Shown piece after piece: positions 6,952 to 13,747 of a DNA stretch of 17,498 nucleotides (position 1 is the first letter of the stretch; every line of letters begins with the position of its first letter). Both the position numbers and the translations under genes were made by a program. The notes under the pieces are model-generated. The model saw nothing but the letters and a program-made list of their open reading frames with translations. It had not been told where the DNA came from and ran no database searches. The stretch is from Rhodospirillaceae bacterium (GTDB lineage Bacteria; Pseudomonadota; Alphaproteobacteria; SP197), in the NCBI GenBank assembly GCA_018700655.1, contig JABIUG010000086.1, positions 1-17,498 on the forward strand, read 5' to 3'.

Positions 6952-7170
6952 ATGCTGAACCGCAAACCCCTTGTGCCGCCACCGTTCGGCGTGCCCGAAC
7001 GCCTGGAAACAGCCCGCTTCATCCTGAGCATGCTCACCATCCATAATGTTGTGCGCGACGATGACGCCGTGATGTCGAGCACCGAACATCTGCAGACGAC
7101 TGGAAGGCTCTGCCGGAACACGACGGGCCACCGTGGTGACCGACAACCTCGAACGGTCGGCATGACGTGA
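6952..7170 (+). pseudogene. Truncated GNAT-type acetyltransferase N-terminus (72-codon frame)
   Basis: A frame opens at ATG 6952, behind a GAGG ribosome site, and reads LVPPPFGVPERLETARFILS then MLTIHNVVRDDDAVMSSTEH. This matches the first ~45 residues of a GNAT acetyltransferase group whose members begin with a VPExLETxRFxLRxLT segment followed by HDVVKDYDAVMxS. Intact members continue for another 130 or so residues; here the similarity ends near 7100 and is followed by low-complexity Arg/Thr-rich residues to TGA at 7168-7170. The acetyl-CoA binding region is absent. The stop overlaps the GTG start of the MFS gene (GTGA), so the remnant could still be translated and couple to it. Most likely a deletion relic; a short functional leader is the alternative. 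Confidence 0.6.
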
Positions 7171-8408
7171 CCGGCTTGCGCGGACACGCCGTCGCCAGCC
7201 TGTTGCGCGACGGCAGCATCCGGCGGGTCTGGGCTGTGGGCCTGTTCGCAGGCGTCGCCCGCTGGCTCGAAATGCTGGTCGCCGGAATCTTTGCCTTCGA
7301 CGTGACGGGCTCGCCCATGCTCGTGGCCCTGTTGCTTCTGCTGCGCATGGCTCCCTTCGCGCTCTTCGGCCCCTTCATCGGCACCCTGGCCGACCGTCTG
7401 CCGCCACGCCTTCTGCTCACGGTCGGCCTGGCCTGCGCCAGTGCCGTCTCCACCACCGTGTTCGTATTCTTCCTGCTCGATCTCGACGCCTACTGGGTCG
7501 TCGCCCTGGCCTGCTTTATGGCCGGCCTGATCTGGTGCAGCGACATGCCGCTGCGGCGCCGTCTTCTGGGTGACATCGCAGGGCCGGACCGACTGGCGGC
7601 CGTGATGGGGATCGATTCAGCCACCGGCAACGGCACCCGCATGCTGGGACCGCTGATCGGCGGCGGACTCTACGCCTGGCTCGGGGCGGGCGGCGCATTC
7701 GGTCTGGCCGCCGTCCTGTTTGCCATCAGCGCGCTGCTGGTCGCCGGGCTTCGTGTGGCGCCGGTCGGTATGACAGCCACGGCAGCGCCGCAACGGCTGC
7801 TGCGCCAGATGCGCGATGCCATCCAATTCGCCCTGCGCGACCGCGATGTCCTGGCAATTCTTTGCATCACCGTGATCTTCAACATCTGGGGTTTCCCCTT
7901 CATCTCCATGATTCCGGTAATCGGCGCCGACGAGCTGGGTCTCGAGCCCGGTCGTATCGGCATGCTCGCCGCCCTCGAAGGCGCCGGCGCTCTGACGGGC
8001 GCCCTGACTGTGGCCTTCGTCGCACGGCCCCGGGCATTCCGCATGATCTATGTCGGCGGCACGGTCTGCTACATGATCATGGCCTATGTCGCCGGCAGCC
8101 TGGGCAGTGCGCTTCCCGTAGCAGCCGCCATTTTCTTCGTCGGGCTCGCAGGGTCCTGTTTCGGCACCATGCAGTCGACCCTGATCTATGCCACCGCGCC
8201 GGACGGCATGCGCGGGCGCATGTTCGGTCTGGTGGTGCTGGCGATCGGCACCGGCTTGATCGGCTTTGCCAACATCGGCCTGATGGGTGAACTGTTCGGC
8301 GCCTCGGTCGCCGTGCGCATCGTGGCCGCCGAGGGCCTCCTCCCGCTCCTGATCGTGACCGTGCTTTGGGCGAAGCACAGAATTGCGGTCGCCGCCTCGG
8401 GCCGCTGA
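7167..8408 (+). CDS. Major facilitator superfamily transporter
   Basis: A 413-residue polytopic inner-membrane protein with about 12 predicted hydrophobic segments. The cytoplasmic loop after TM2 carries GTLADRLPPRLLL, the MFS motif A (GxLaDrxGrr-like). A second conserved stretch is GTRMLGPLIGGGLYAWLG. The general pattern fits the EntS/MFS_3-like exporter branch, but substrate cannot be told from sequence. GTG at 7167 is used because it overlaps the stop of the upstream GNAT relic as GTGA and gives a short hydrophilic N-terminus before the first membrane segment. It is separated from the downstream permease by about 75 bases, and the two may form a transporter pair under shared expression; no terminator is obvious between them. 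Confidence 0.88.
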   Translation: MTGLRGHAVASLLRDGSIRRVWAVGLFAGVARWLEMLVAGIFAFDVTGSPMLVALLLLLRMAPFALFGPFIGTLADRLPPRLLLTVGLACASAVSTTVFVFFLLDLDAYWVVALACFMAGLIWCSDMPLRRRLLGDIAGPDRLAAVMGIDSATGNGTRMLGPLIGGGLYAWLGAGGAFGLAAVLFAISALLVAGLRVAPVGMTATAAPQRLLRQMRDAIQFALRDRDVLAILCITVIFNIWGFPFISMIPVIGADELGLEPGRIGMLAALEGAGALTGALTVAFVARPRAFRMIYVGGTVCYMIMAYVAGSLGSALPVAAAIFFVGLAGSCFGTMQSTLIYATAPDGMRGRMFGLVVLAIGTGLIGFANIGLMGELFGASVAVRIVAAEGLLPLLIVTVLWAKHRIAVAASGR

Positions 8409-8483
8409 TCGACCTTCGTTCAACAGGCCCGGGGATTGCGTTGCGTCAAAGCGTGATGGCGCAAGGCGCGCTATGCTGCCGGC

Positions 8484-9704
8484 ATGAGCCAGAGCAAGTC
8501 TCAAACGCCCGGACTTCGCCGCCGCCTTGGCGTCGTCAGCCTGACCCTCTACGGCGTCGGCGTCACGGTCGGCGCGGGCATTTATGTCCTGGTCGGCAAG
8601 GTTGCCGGTCTGGCTGGAGGCATGGCGCCGCTGGCCTTTCTTATCGCTGCAGTGGTCGCCGGTATGACCGCGATGTCATTTGCCGAACTTTCGGTGCGTT
8701 ATCCCCGCAGCGCCGGCGAAGCGATCTATATCCGCGAAGGTTTCGGCAGCGCGCTCGCCTCCCTCGTGATCGGCCTGGCGGTCGCTGCCGCTGGCCTGGT
8801 CTCGGCCGGTGCGGTGGTCGTGGGTTCATCGGGTTACGTCGGGACCCTGGTACCGCTGCCGCTATGGTCGATCCAGATCCTTCTGGTCGTGATCCTGAGC
8901 GGGATCGCTATCTGGGGCATCGCTGAATCGGTCGCCATCATCGGGCTGATCACGATACTCGAGACCGGTGGGCTTCTGCTTATCCTGGTCGTCGCCCTGC
9001 CCGCCGCGCTTGATGGTCCGGCTGTCGCGACCAGCGCCGCAACGCCGGGCTTCGACGGCATGATGGCCGCGGTGGTGATCGCGTTTTTTGCCTTCATCGG
9101 CTTTGAAGACATGGTCAATGTCGCCGAGGAGGTGCGTGAGCCCGAACGCACCATGCCACGCGCCATTGTTGTGACGCTGGTGATCACCACCCTGCTTTAC
9201 GTCTCACTTTCCTGGGTTTCCTCGGCCGTGACCGGCGCCGATGCCCTGGCAGCGAGCGATGCACCACTCAGCCTGGTGTTTGAGCAGGCGACCGGCTGGT
9301 CGGCCGCGCCCTTCGCCGTACTGGCCGCCTTCGCGACCCTGAACGGCGCGTTGGTGCTGATCATCATGGGCTCGCGCATTTTCTACGGAATGGCATGCCA
9401 GGGAACCCTGCCCAAGGTACTGGCGGGCGTCTGGACTGCAACCGGCACGCCTGTCGTCGCGACCCTTGCGGCGGCAGCTTTCGTGCTGATTGCAGTGCTG
9501 TCATTACCGATCGAAACCCTGGCGCAGGCCGGATCGGTCCTGACACTCACCGTCTTTACCGTGGTGAACCTTGCGCTGGTCGCGATCAAGCGCAAACGGA
9601 TCATGACGAAGGGCAGTTTTCACGTGCCGGTCTGGTGGCCCTGGCTGGCAGCGCTGGCGAGCGGCGGTGTGCTGGCCGGAGAGATCGCCCGACTGGCGTT
9701 TTAG
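8484..9704 (+). CDS. APC-superfamily amino acid permease
   Basis: A 406-residue inner-membrane permease of the amino acid-polyamine-organocation superfamily. TM1 contains the discontinuous-helix signature GVGVTVGAGIYVLVGK (about residues 25-40), which binds the substrate backbone in characterised members. It is followed by LAGGMAPLAFLIAAVVAGMT and the FAELSVRYPRSAGEAIYIRE loop, all standard. Later, FFAFIGFEDMVNVAEEVREP corresponds to the conserved TM6-loop region. The length is short of the usual ~450-500, mostly at the C-terminus, giving about 12 membrane segments. Start ATG 8484 matches the family N-terminus. The substrate is not predictable; a cationic or neutral amino acid or amine is plausible. 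The gene ends 16 bases from the convergent split secreted-protein gene. Confidence 0.9.
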   Translation: MSQSKSQTPGLRRRLGVVSLTLYGVGVTVGAGIYVLVGKVAGLAGGMAPLAFLIAAVVAGMTAMSFAELSVRYPRSAGEAIYIREGFGSALASLVIGLAVAAAGLVSAGAVVVGSSGYVGTLVPLPLWSIQILLVVILSGIAIWGIAESVAIIGLITILETGGLLLILVVALPAALDGPAVATSAATPGFDGMMAAVVIAFFAFIGFEDMVNVAEEVREPERTMPRAIVVTLVITTLLYVSLSWVSSAVTGADALAASDAPLSLVFEQATGWSAAPFAVLAAFATLNGALVLIIMGSRIFYGMACQGTLPKVLAGVWTATGTPVVATLAAAAFVLIAVLSLPIETLAQAGSVLTLTVFTVVNLALVAIKRKRIMTKGSFHVPVWWPWLAALASGGVLAGEIARLAF

Positions 9705-9719
9705 AGCGCTCCTGTCGCG

Positions 9720-10037
9720 CTACTGCTTCGCGCAACTGGTCGCAACCGCCTTCATACCGTCATGGGACGAGAGAATCTGCGCATAGGTCGCGCCTTGCTG
9801 GGCGAGGGAAAGCGCGCCCAGTTAATAATCCAGGAAGTCCTGGGCGCTCATCCGCGCACCAATTTCGCGCGCCGTGCATTCACAGAAGTTTCTGGCCCGC
9901 TGGTTATCGCCGACAGCATCGACACAACCGGTGTAGAAGGCCTCCAGCATCTCGATCGGTACGTCAGCCGCGACTGCGCGATCGATCCCGCCGAACAGCG
10001 CGCCGGTTACGGCCAGTAGAACGAACATCCTGCGCAT
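9720..10037 (-). pseudogene. Small exported Cys-rich protein gene interrupted by an in-frame TAA
   Basis: From ATG 10037 the frame encodes a signal peptide (MRRMFVLLAVTGALFGG, cleavage likely after AVA, about residue 23) and a mature part with Cys38 and a C-E-C pair (52, 54). It stops at TAA 9824-9822 after residue 71 (...MSAQDFLDY). The same frame resumes at once with LGALSLAQQGATYAQILSSH and ends ...AVATSCAKQ at TAG 9722-9720. Without the TAA the product would be about 105 residues with four cysteines in a C...CxC...C pattern. That pattern is typical of short periplasmic proteins in alphaproteobacteria that form two disulfides. A single C-to-T change (CAA to TAA) would explain it. It may be a recent pseudogene, a base-call error, or a truncated working protein. 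A GGGAG site precedes the start; an upstream in-frame ATG at 10070 is less likely. Confidence 0.6.
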
Positions 10038-10149
10038 GAAGCCAAACTCCCAAGGAATGGCACCACGCATTATAGTGCAGAAGCCATCGAGATTGCGCCC
10101 GCCCCCGCAACGGCGTTAAATCAGCGCACCTCTTGTGGAGACCCGCCCC

Positions 10150-11205
10150 ATGAACATGCCCGAAGGTTACGGTACGCGCCTTTCGCGCACGCTCACGATG
10201 AGTCCTGATCCCGTGGTCTATGCCAGCGATGCCACCTGGCAGGCCGAACGGCGCACGGTCTTTGCCGCGACCTGGCAGTATGTCGGCGATGCCCGCAAGC
10301 TCACCCTCACCGGCGATCATCTTGCGGCGAGTTTCGCCGGTTATCGTGTGATCGTGGTGCGCCAGGCCGATGGCAGCCTGAAAGGTTTCCACAACATCTG
10401 CCGCCATCGCGCCGCGCCGGTGATCGAGACCGATGGCTATGGCCGCTCGGCCGTGCTGACCTGCCCCTACCACCGCTGGGCCTATGGCCTTGATGGCGGT
10501 CTGCGCACGACGCCGGAGTTCGGCGAGGTCGCCGGGTTCCGCTGCGAGGATCACGGTCTGCTCGGCGTCCATGTCGATGTCTGGCGCGAGCACATCTTCG
10601 TCCATCTGGGCGACGAACCCAAACCTCTGGAGAAAGCGCTCATCGACATGCCCGGCCTGGTCGGCGACAGGCCTCTGGAGCGCTGCACGCTTTACGATTC
10701 CTGGTTCATCGACTTCGACGCCAACTGGAAGGTTTATCTCGAGAACTATGTCGAGGGTTACCACGTACCTTCGGTCCACCTCGCCTTTAACGCCGAACTC
10801 GAGCCCGGCAGCTTCACGACCAAGGCGCATCGCAACACCATCACCATGCGCGCCGATGCCAAGGCCGGCGGTCTTTATGAGGGTCTGTGGACCTGGACCT
10901 GGCCTGCCTTCACCCTGGTCCTGTTTCACGGCGGCTACGACATCTCGCGTATCTGCCCGATCAGCCCGGAAAAGACCCGCGTGCATTTCGACATTTATGT
11001 CGATCCCAAAGCCGATCTCTCCGACGAACAGAAAGCGGCCACCTCGAAAGGCGTGCGCGACCTCGTCGCCGAAGACATGGCAATCAGCGAAGCCGTCCAC
11101 GCCAACCTCGCCTCGGGAGTCTTCCCTGGCGGCCCCTTGAGCCCGCGCCACGAAGAAGGTGTCGCCCTGTTCCACGACAAGCTGCGGGCGGCCGGCGTGG
11201 CCTGA
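10150..11205 (+). CDS. Rieske-type aromatic ring-hydroxylating/oxygenase alpha subunit
   Basis: A non-heme iron oxygenase of about 351 residues. The Rieske [2Fe-2S] ligands are in HNICRHRAAP (C84, H86) and LTCPYHRWAYGLDG (C105, H108). The mononuclear iron ligands are in LENYVEGYHVPSVHLAF (H205, H210), with the third carboxylate probably in the later VAEDMAISEAV segment. The residue three before the first iron His is Glu (E202), where naphthalene dioxygenase has Asp; this is seen in the choline/carnitine monooxygenase-like clade. No reductase or ferredoxin partner is encoded in the window. The frame is also open from GTG 10135, but GTGGAG at 10135-10140 is better read as the ribosome site of ATG 10150. 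Substrate unknown; quaternary-amine or aromatic substrates are both possible. Confidence 0.88.
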   Translation: MNMPEGYGTRLSRTLTMSPDPVVYASDATWQAERRTVFAATWQYVGDARKLTLTGDHLAASFAGYRVIVVRQADGSLKGFHNICRHRAAPVIETDGYGRSAVLTCPYHRWAYGLDGGLRTTPEFGEVAGFRCEDHGLLGVHVDVWREHIFVHLGDEPKPLEKALIDMPGLVGDRPLERCTLYDSWFIDFDANWKVYLENYVEGYHVPSVHLAFNAELEPGSFTTKAHRNTITMRADAKAGGLYEGLWTWTWPAFTLVLFHGGYDISRICPISPEKTRVHFDIYVDPKADLSDEQKAATSKGVRDLVAEDMAISEAVHANLASGVFPGGPLSPRHEEGVALFHDKLRAAGVA

Positions 11206-11213
11206 AGTTCTGT

Positions 11214-11251
11214 TTGTTTAGCCTCACGCGCCGGCGCCTGAGGCTAAACAA
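11214..11251. terminator. Bidirectional terminator hairpin between convergent genes
   Basis: TTGTTTAGCCTCA (11214-11226) and TGAGGCTAAACAA (11239-11251) form a perfect 13-bp stem around a 12-base GC-rich loop. It lies 9 bases after the stop of the plus-strand Rieske gene and 16 bases from the end of the minus-strand NUDIX gene. The arm ends are A/T-rich on both sides, giving short U-containing tails in either direction, though neither is a long T-tract. Confidence 0.8.
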
Positions 11252-11266
11252 TAACAAGACCTCGCC

Positions 11267-11866
11267 TTAGCCCCACGCCTCCCTGATCTCGTCCTTGTGC
11301 AACGCCAGCCAGAGAACCGGCACCACCGTGTTGGCGGCGACGATGCGGCCGTCTTCGACCATGGCGAGTGCCTGCGTGAAGGGCAGAACGTGGACCTTGA
11401 TGTCCTCGTGTTCGTCCGCAAGACCGTGATGGCCGCCGACCCCCGTGCTGTCCGCCTCACCGATGAAGACGTGGAGTTCTTCGGTGACGGCGCCGGGGCT
11501 GACCAAAAACCGCATGACGCGGTGAAGCGCACCCAGTTCCAGCCCGGCTTCTTCCCTGGCTTCACGTCGCGCCACCTGATCGGGCGCTTCACCCGGTTTC
11601 ATGCCTCCCGCAATCGCCTCGATCAGCCAGGGCGGTTCGGTCGTCTGTGCCGCAGCAGGGCGGAACTGCTCGACCAGAACGACACTGTCGCGCGCAACAT
11701 CGTAAGGCAGGACGCACGTGGCATGGCCACGATCAAAGACCTCCAGACCATGCTCGGCCGACCAGCCACCATCGTGCTTTCGATAACGCAAATGCCAGCG
11801 GTCGGCGCGAAAATACCCTTCATAGAGCACCTCCTTGCGCAGGATCTCGTAACGTTTCTCACTCAA
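11267..11866 (-). CDS. NUDIX hydrolase, ADP-ribose pyrophosphatase-like
   Basis: A 199-residue cytoplasmic NUDIX protein. The box Gx5Ex7REUxEExGU is complete, running from G87 through E93, R101-E102, E105-E106 and G108-L109 (GGMKPGEAP then VARREAREEAGLEL). The N-terminal part (KRYEILRKEVLYEGYFRADR) and the VVLVEQFRPAA segment resemble ADP-ribose pyrophosphatases (NudF/TrgB-like), which hydrolyse ADP-ribose to AMP and ribose 5-phosphate. The start is TTG 11866, overlapping the macrodomain stop as TTGA, with a GGAAGGG site upstream. It is the last gene of a three-gene minus-strand operon. A macrodomain neighbour that generates ADP-ribose strengthens the substrate guess, but other nucleoside diphosphate derivatives are possible. 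Confidence 0.88.
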   Translation of the reverse strand: MSEKRYEILRKEVLYEGYFRADRWHLRYRKHDGGWSAEHGLEVFDRGHATCVLPYDVARDSVVLVEQFRPAAAQTTEPPWLIEAIAGGMKPGEAPDQVARREAREEAGLELGALHRVMRFLVSPGAVTEELHVFIGEADSTGVGGHHGLADEHEDIKVHVLPFTQALAMVEDGRIVAANTVVPVLWLALHKDEIREAWG

Positions 11867-12387
11867 AGAAAAAACCCTTCCTCGGCCAGGGCTTCGCGGT
11901 AACGCTCGGTGTCCGGCGCACCGAAGCAGCAGAACGTGACGCTGTGGGGCGTGTCGTGGCGGCTGAAATGGCCGATCACCTCACGGATCGCGATACGGCA
12001 GGCGCGCTTGATCGGAAAACCATAGACCCCGGTGGAAATCGACGGGAAAGCCAGCGTGGCAAGATCGTCGCGCTGGGCAAGCATCAGGCTGTTGCGATAA
12101 CAATCGGCGAGCCGGCGGTCCTCGTCACCGCCGCGCCAGGCCGGGCCGACGGTGTGGATGACATGGCGCGCCTTGAGATTAAATCCCCGCGTGATCACCG
12201 CCTGGCCGGTCGGGCAACCGCCGATCTCGCGGCATGCCACCATCAGTTCGGGACCGGCCGAGCGATGGATCGCGCCGTCGACTCCGCCGCCGCCGGCCAG
12301 GGCCTCGTTGGCGGCATTGACGATGGCATCGATATCCAGCGTCGTGATGTCGCCATCGACCAGACGAATCCGGTCGCCCGCTGTCAC
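11863..12387 (-). CDS. Macrodomain protein, probable O-acetyl-ADP-ribose deacetylase (MacroD type)
   Basis: A single-domain macrodomain of 174 residues. It begins with IRLVDGDITTLDIDAIVNAA, with the conserved NAAN (24-27) followed by the GGGGVDGAIHRSAG loop (32-45; D37 is the catalytic-position Asp). It also contains VIHTVGPAWRGG (76-87) and the SISTGVYGFP phosphate-binding loop (116-125). These are the MacroD/YmdB-class features; such enzymes remove acetyl from O-acetyl-ADP-ribose or ADP-ribose from acidic side chains. The GTG start at 12387 overlaps the preceding Rieske stop as GTGA, and its stop overlaps the NUDIX start as TTGA, so the three genes are almost certainly translated from one message. 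The neighbour suggests the product ADP-ribose is passed to the NUDIX hydrolase (inference). Confidence 0.93.
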   Translation of the reverse strand: MTAGDRIRLVDGDITTLDIDAIVNAANEALAGGGGVDGAIHRSAGPELMVACREIGGCPTGQAVITRGFNLKARHVIHTVGPAWRGGDEDRRLADCYRNSLMLAQRDDLATLAFPSISTGVYGFPIKRACRIAIREVIGHFSRHDTPHSVTFCCFGAPDTERYREALAEEGFFL

Positions 12388-13517
12388 GCGGTAGCATCCA
12401 GCGCCGGCCCCAGCCGGCGGCCGACATATCGGGCGAGATCGAGGATGTTGCCTTCAAGCGGGGCAGGTGCCAGCGGACCCGGCGCATGATGGTCGCTGGC
12501 GTAGCCCAACATCATCGGCTCGAGCACGGAACGGTCCTCTTCCATGGTCTGCTGGAACAGCTCGATCGCGCGATCGACCGCGCTTTGGGGCCATTCACCC
12601 CAGAACAGGACGCCGGCCTTGTAGCGCACCTTGTCGGGGCCCTCGGGCTGGAGACACAGGAAGGAGCTGTAGTCTGCGCCCAGACCGATGCCGCTACCGG
12701 CCTGGACCATCGCCATGATGCAGGTGTTGGATTGTTCTTTCGTGCAATCTGGATGGCCTGATGTGACACGCGGCAGGTCTTCGGGAAATCCGACGGAATA
12801 ACCAAACCAGTGTTCGCCCGGCGTGAGGTGTTCGCACATGTCGGTCGGGTTGAGATTGGCCAGCCCGGTCTTGTGCAGCGGCGAGAGGTGATAACCCTCC
12901 ATGTAATTGTCGATCATGGATTTCCAGTTGGTCTCCCAGGTCTCCTCCAGGATGTAACCCAGCCACATCTCTTCCATGTGATAGGGCGCGATCTTGGCCT
13001 CCAGCTCGGCAACGCTGGGTGCAAACGGTGCCGCATCCTGCTCGAGGTTGACGTAGATGAAACCCATCCAGGTCTCGCAGCGGAATTCTGGCAGCTTGCA
13101 GCCCTTGACCGTGAAACCGTCGCGCTCCTCGATCTTGGGCGCGGCCTTGAGCTGGCCGGTCATGTCATAGGCCCAGTGGTGATAGGGGCAGAGCAGGCGC
13201 CGGCCCTTGCCCTTTTCAGTGGCGATCAGGGTGCCGCGATGGCGGCAGACATTGGACAGCGCGCGGATCTTGCCATCGGTCCCATGGGTGATCACAAGCG
13301 GTTCGTTGGCCAGCCGATAGGGCATCCACTGGCCCTTTTCGGCAATCTCCTCGATGCGGCCGACACAATGCCATTCCTTCTTGAAGAGGTGCTCGACCTC
13401 CAGCCTGGTGAAGTCGGGATCGGTGTAAAACGCCGACGGCATCGTCCAGGCCGCATCATGGCTGCTGTCGAGCGCTGCCTTGAGCGCGGTGTTAACCTTC
13501 GCCAATCCATCGGTCAT
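12384..13517 (-). CDS. Rieske-type oxygenase alpha subunit (second copy, divergent)
   Basis: A 377-residue non-heme iron oxygenase, the first gene of the operon with the macrodomain and NUDIX genes. Rieske ligands are in SNVCRHRGTL (C91, H93) and LLCPYHHWAYD (C110, H113). Mononuclear iron ligands are in MIDNYMEGYHLSPLHKTGL (H210, H215), again with Glu (E207) at the position that bridges the two centres, as in carnitine/choline monooxygenases. A late MEEDRSVLEPM segment probably supplies the third carboxylate ligand. It is clearly diverged from the plus-strand Rieske protein at 10150-11205, so this is not a recent duplication. ATG 13517 has GGGAGAG (13530-13524) at good spacing. The 230-base gap to the divergent gamma-glutamyltransferase gene must hold promoters for both, but I could not define them. 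Substrate unknown. Confidence 0.92.
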   Translation of the reverse strand: MTDGLAKVNTALKAALDSSHDAAWTMPSAFYTDPDFTRLEVEHLFKKEWHCVGRIEEIAEKGQWMPYRLANEPLVITHGTDGKIRALSNVCRHRGTLIATEKGKGRRLLCPYHHWAYDMTGQLKAAPKIEERDGFTVKGCKLPEFRCETWMGFIYVNLEQDAAPFAPSVAELEAKIAPYHMEEMWLGYILEETWETNWKSMIDNYMEGYHLSPLHKTGLANLNPTDMCEHLTPGEHWFGYSVGFPEDLPRVTSGHPDCTKEQSNTCIMAMVQAGSGIGLGADYSSFLCLQPEGPDKVRYKAGVLFWGEWPQSAVDRAIELFQQTMEEDRSVLEPMMLGYASDHHAPGPLAPAPLEGNILDLARYVGRRLGPALDATA

Positions 13518-13747
13518 GGCCGTCTCTCCCTGGAGCGGGTCATCTTCGATAAAGACAGAGCAACTTCAAAGGCTCTGATTCTACCAGCAGATTGCGGCCC
13601 CCCCTGCCACAGCGTCAAGCACGACACGACAGAAGGGGCCAGCCTCACGGGCAACACCATCCCTGCGGCATACACCTGAACTGAAGTGGTGCCGCAAGGC
13701 GTCATCCTGCTCTATGCTGCCCGGCTACCCGAGAAGGCCCCCATTCC

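Noticed and set aside
9762..10019. 85-residue plus-strand frame starting MGRENLRIGRALLGEGKRAQ
   Set aside because: Antisense to the split secreted-protein gene, whose signal peptide and cysteine pattern are more convincing.
9964..11175. 403-residue open frame on the minus strand
   Set aside because: Antisense to the plus-strand Rieske gene, whose metal-ligand motifs are complete; no domain in the antisense product.
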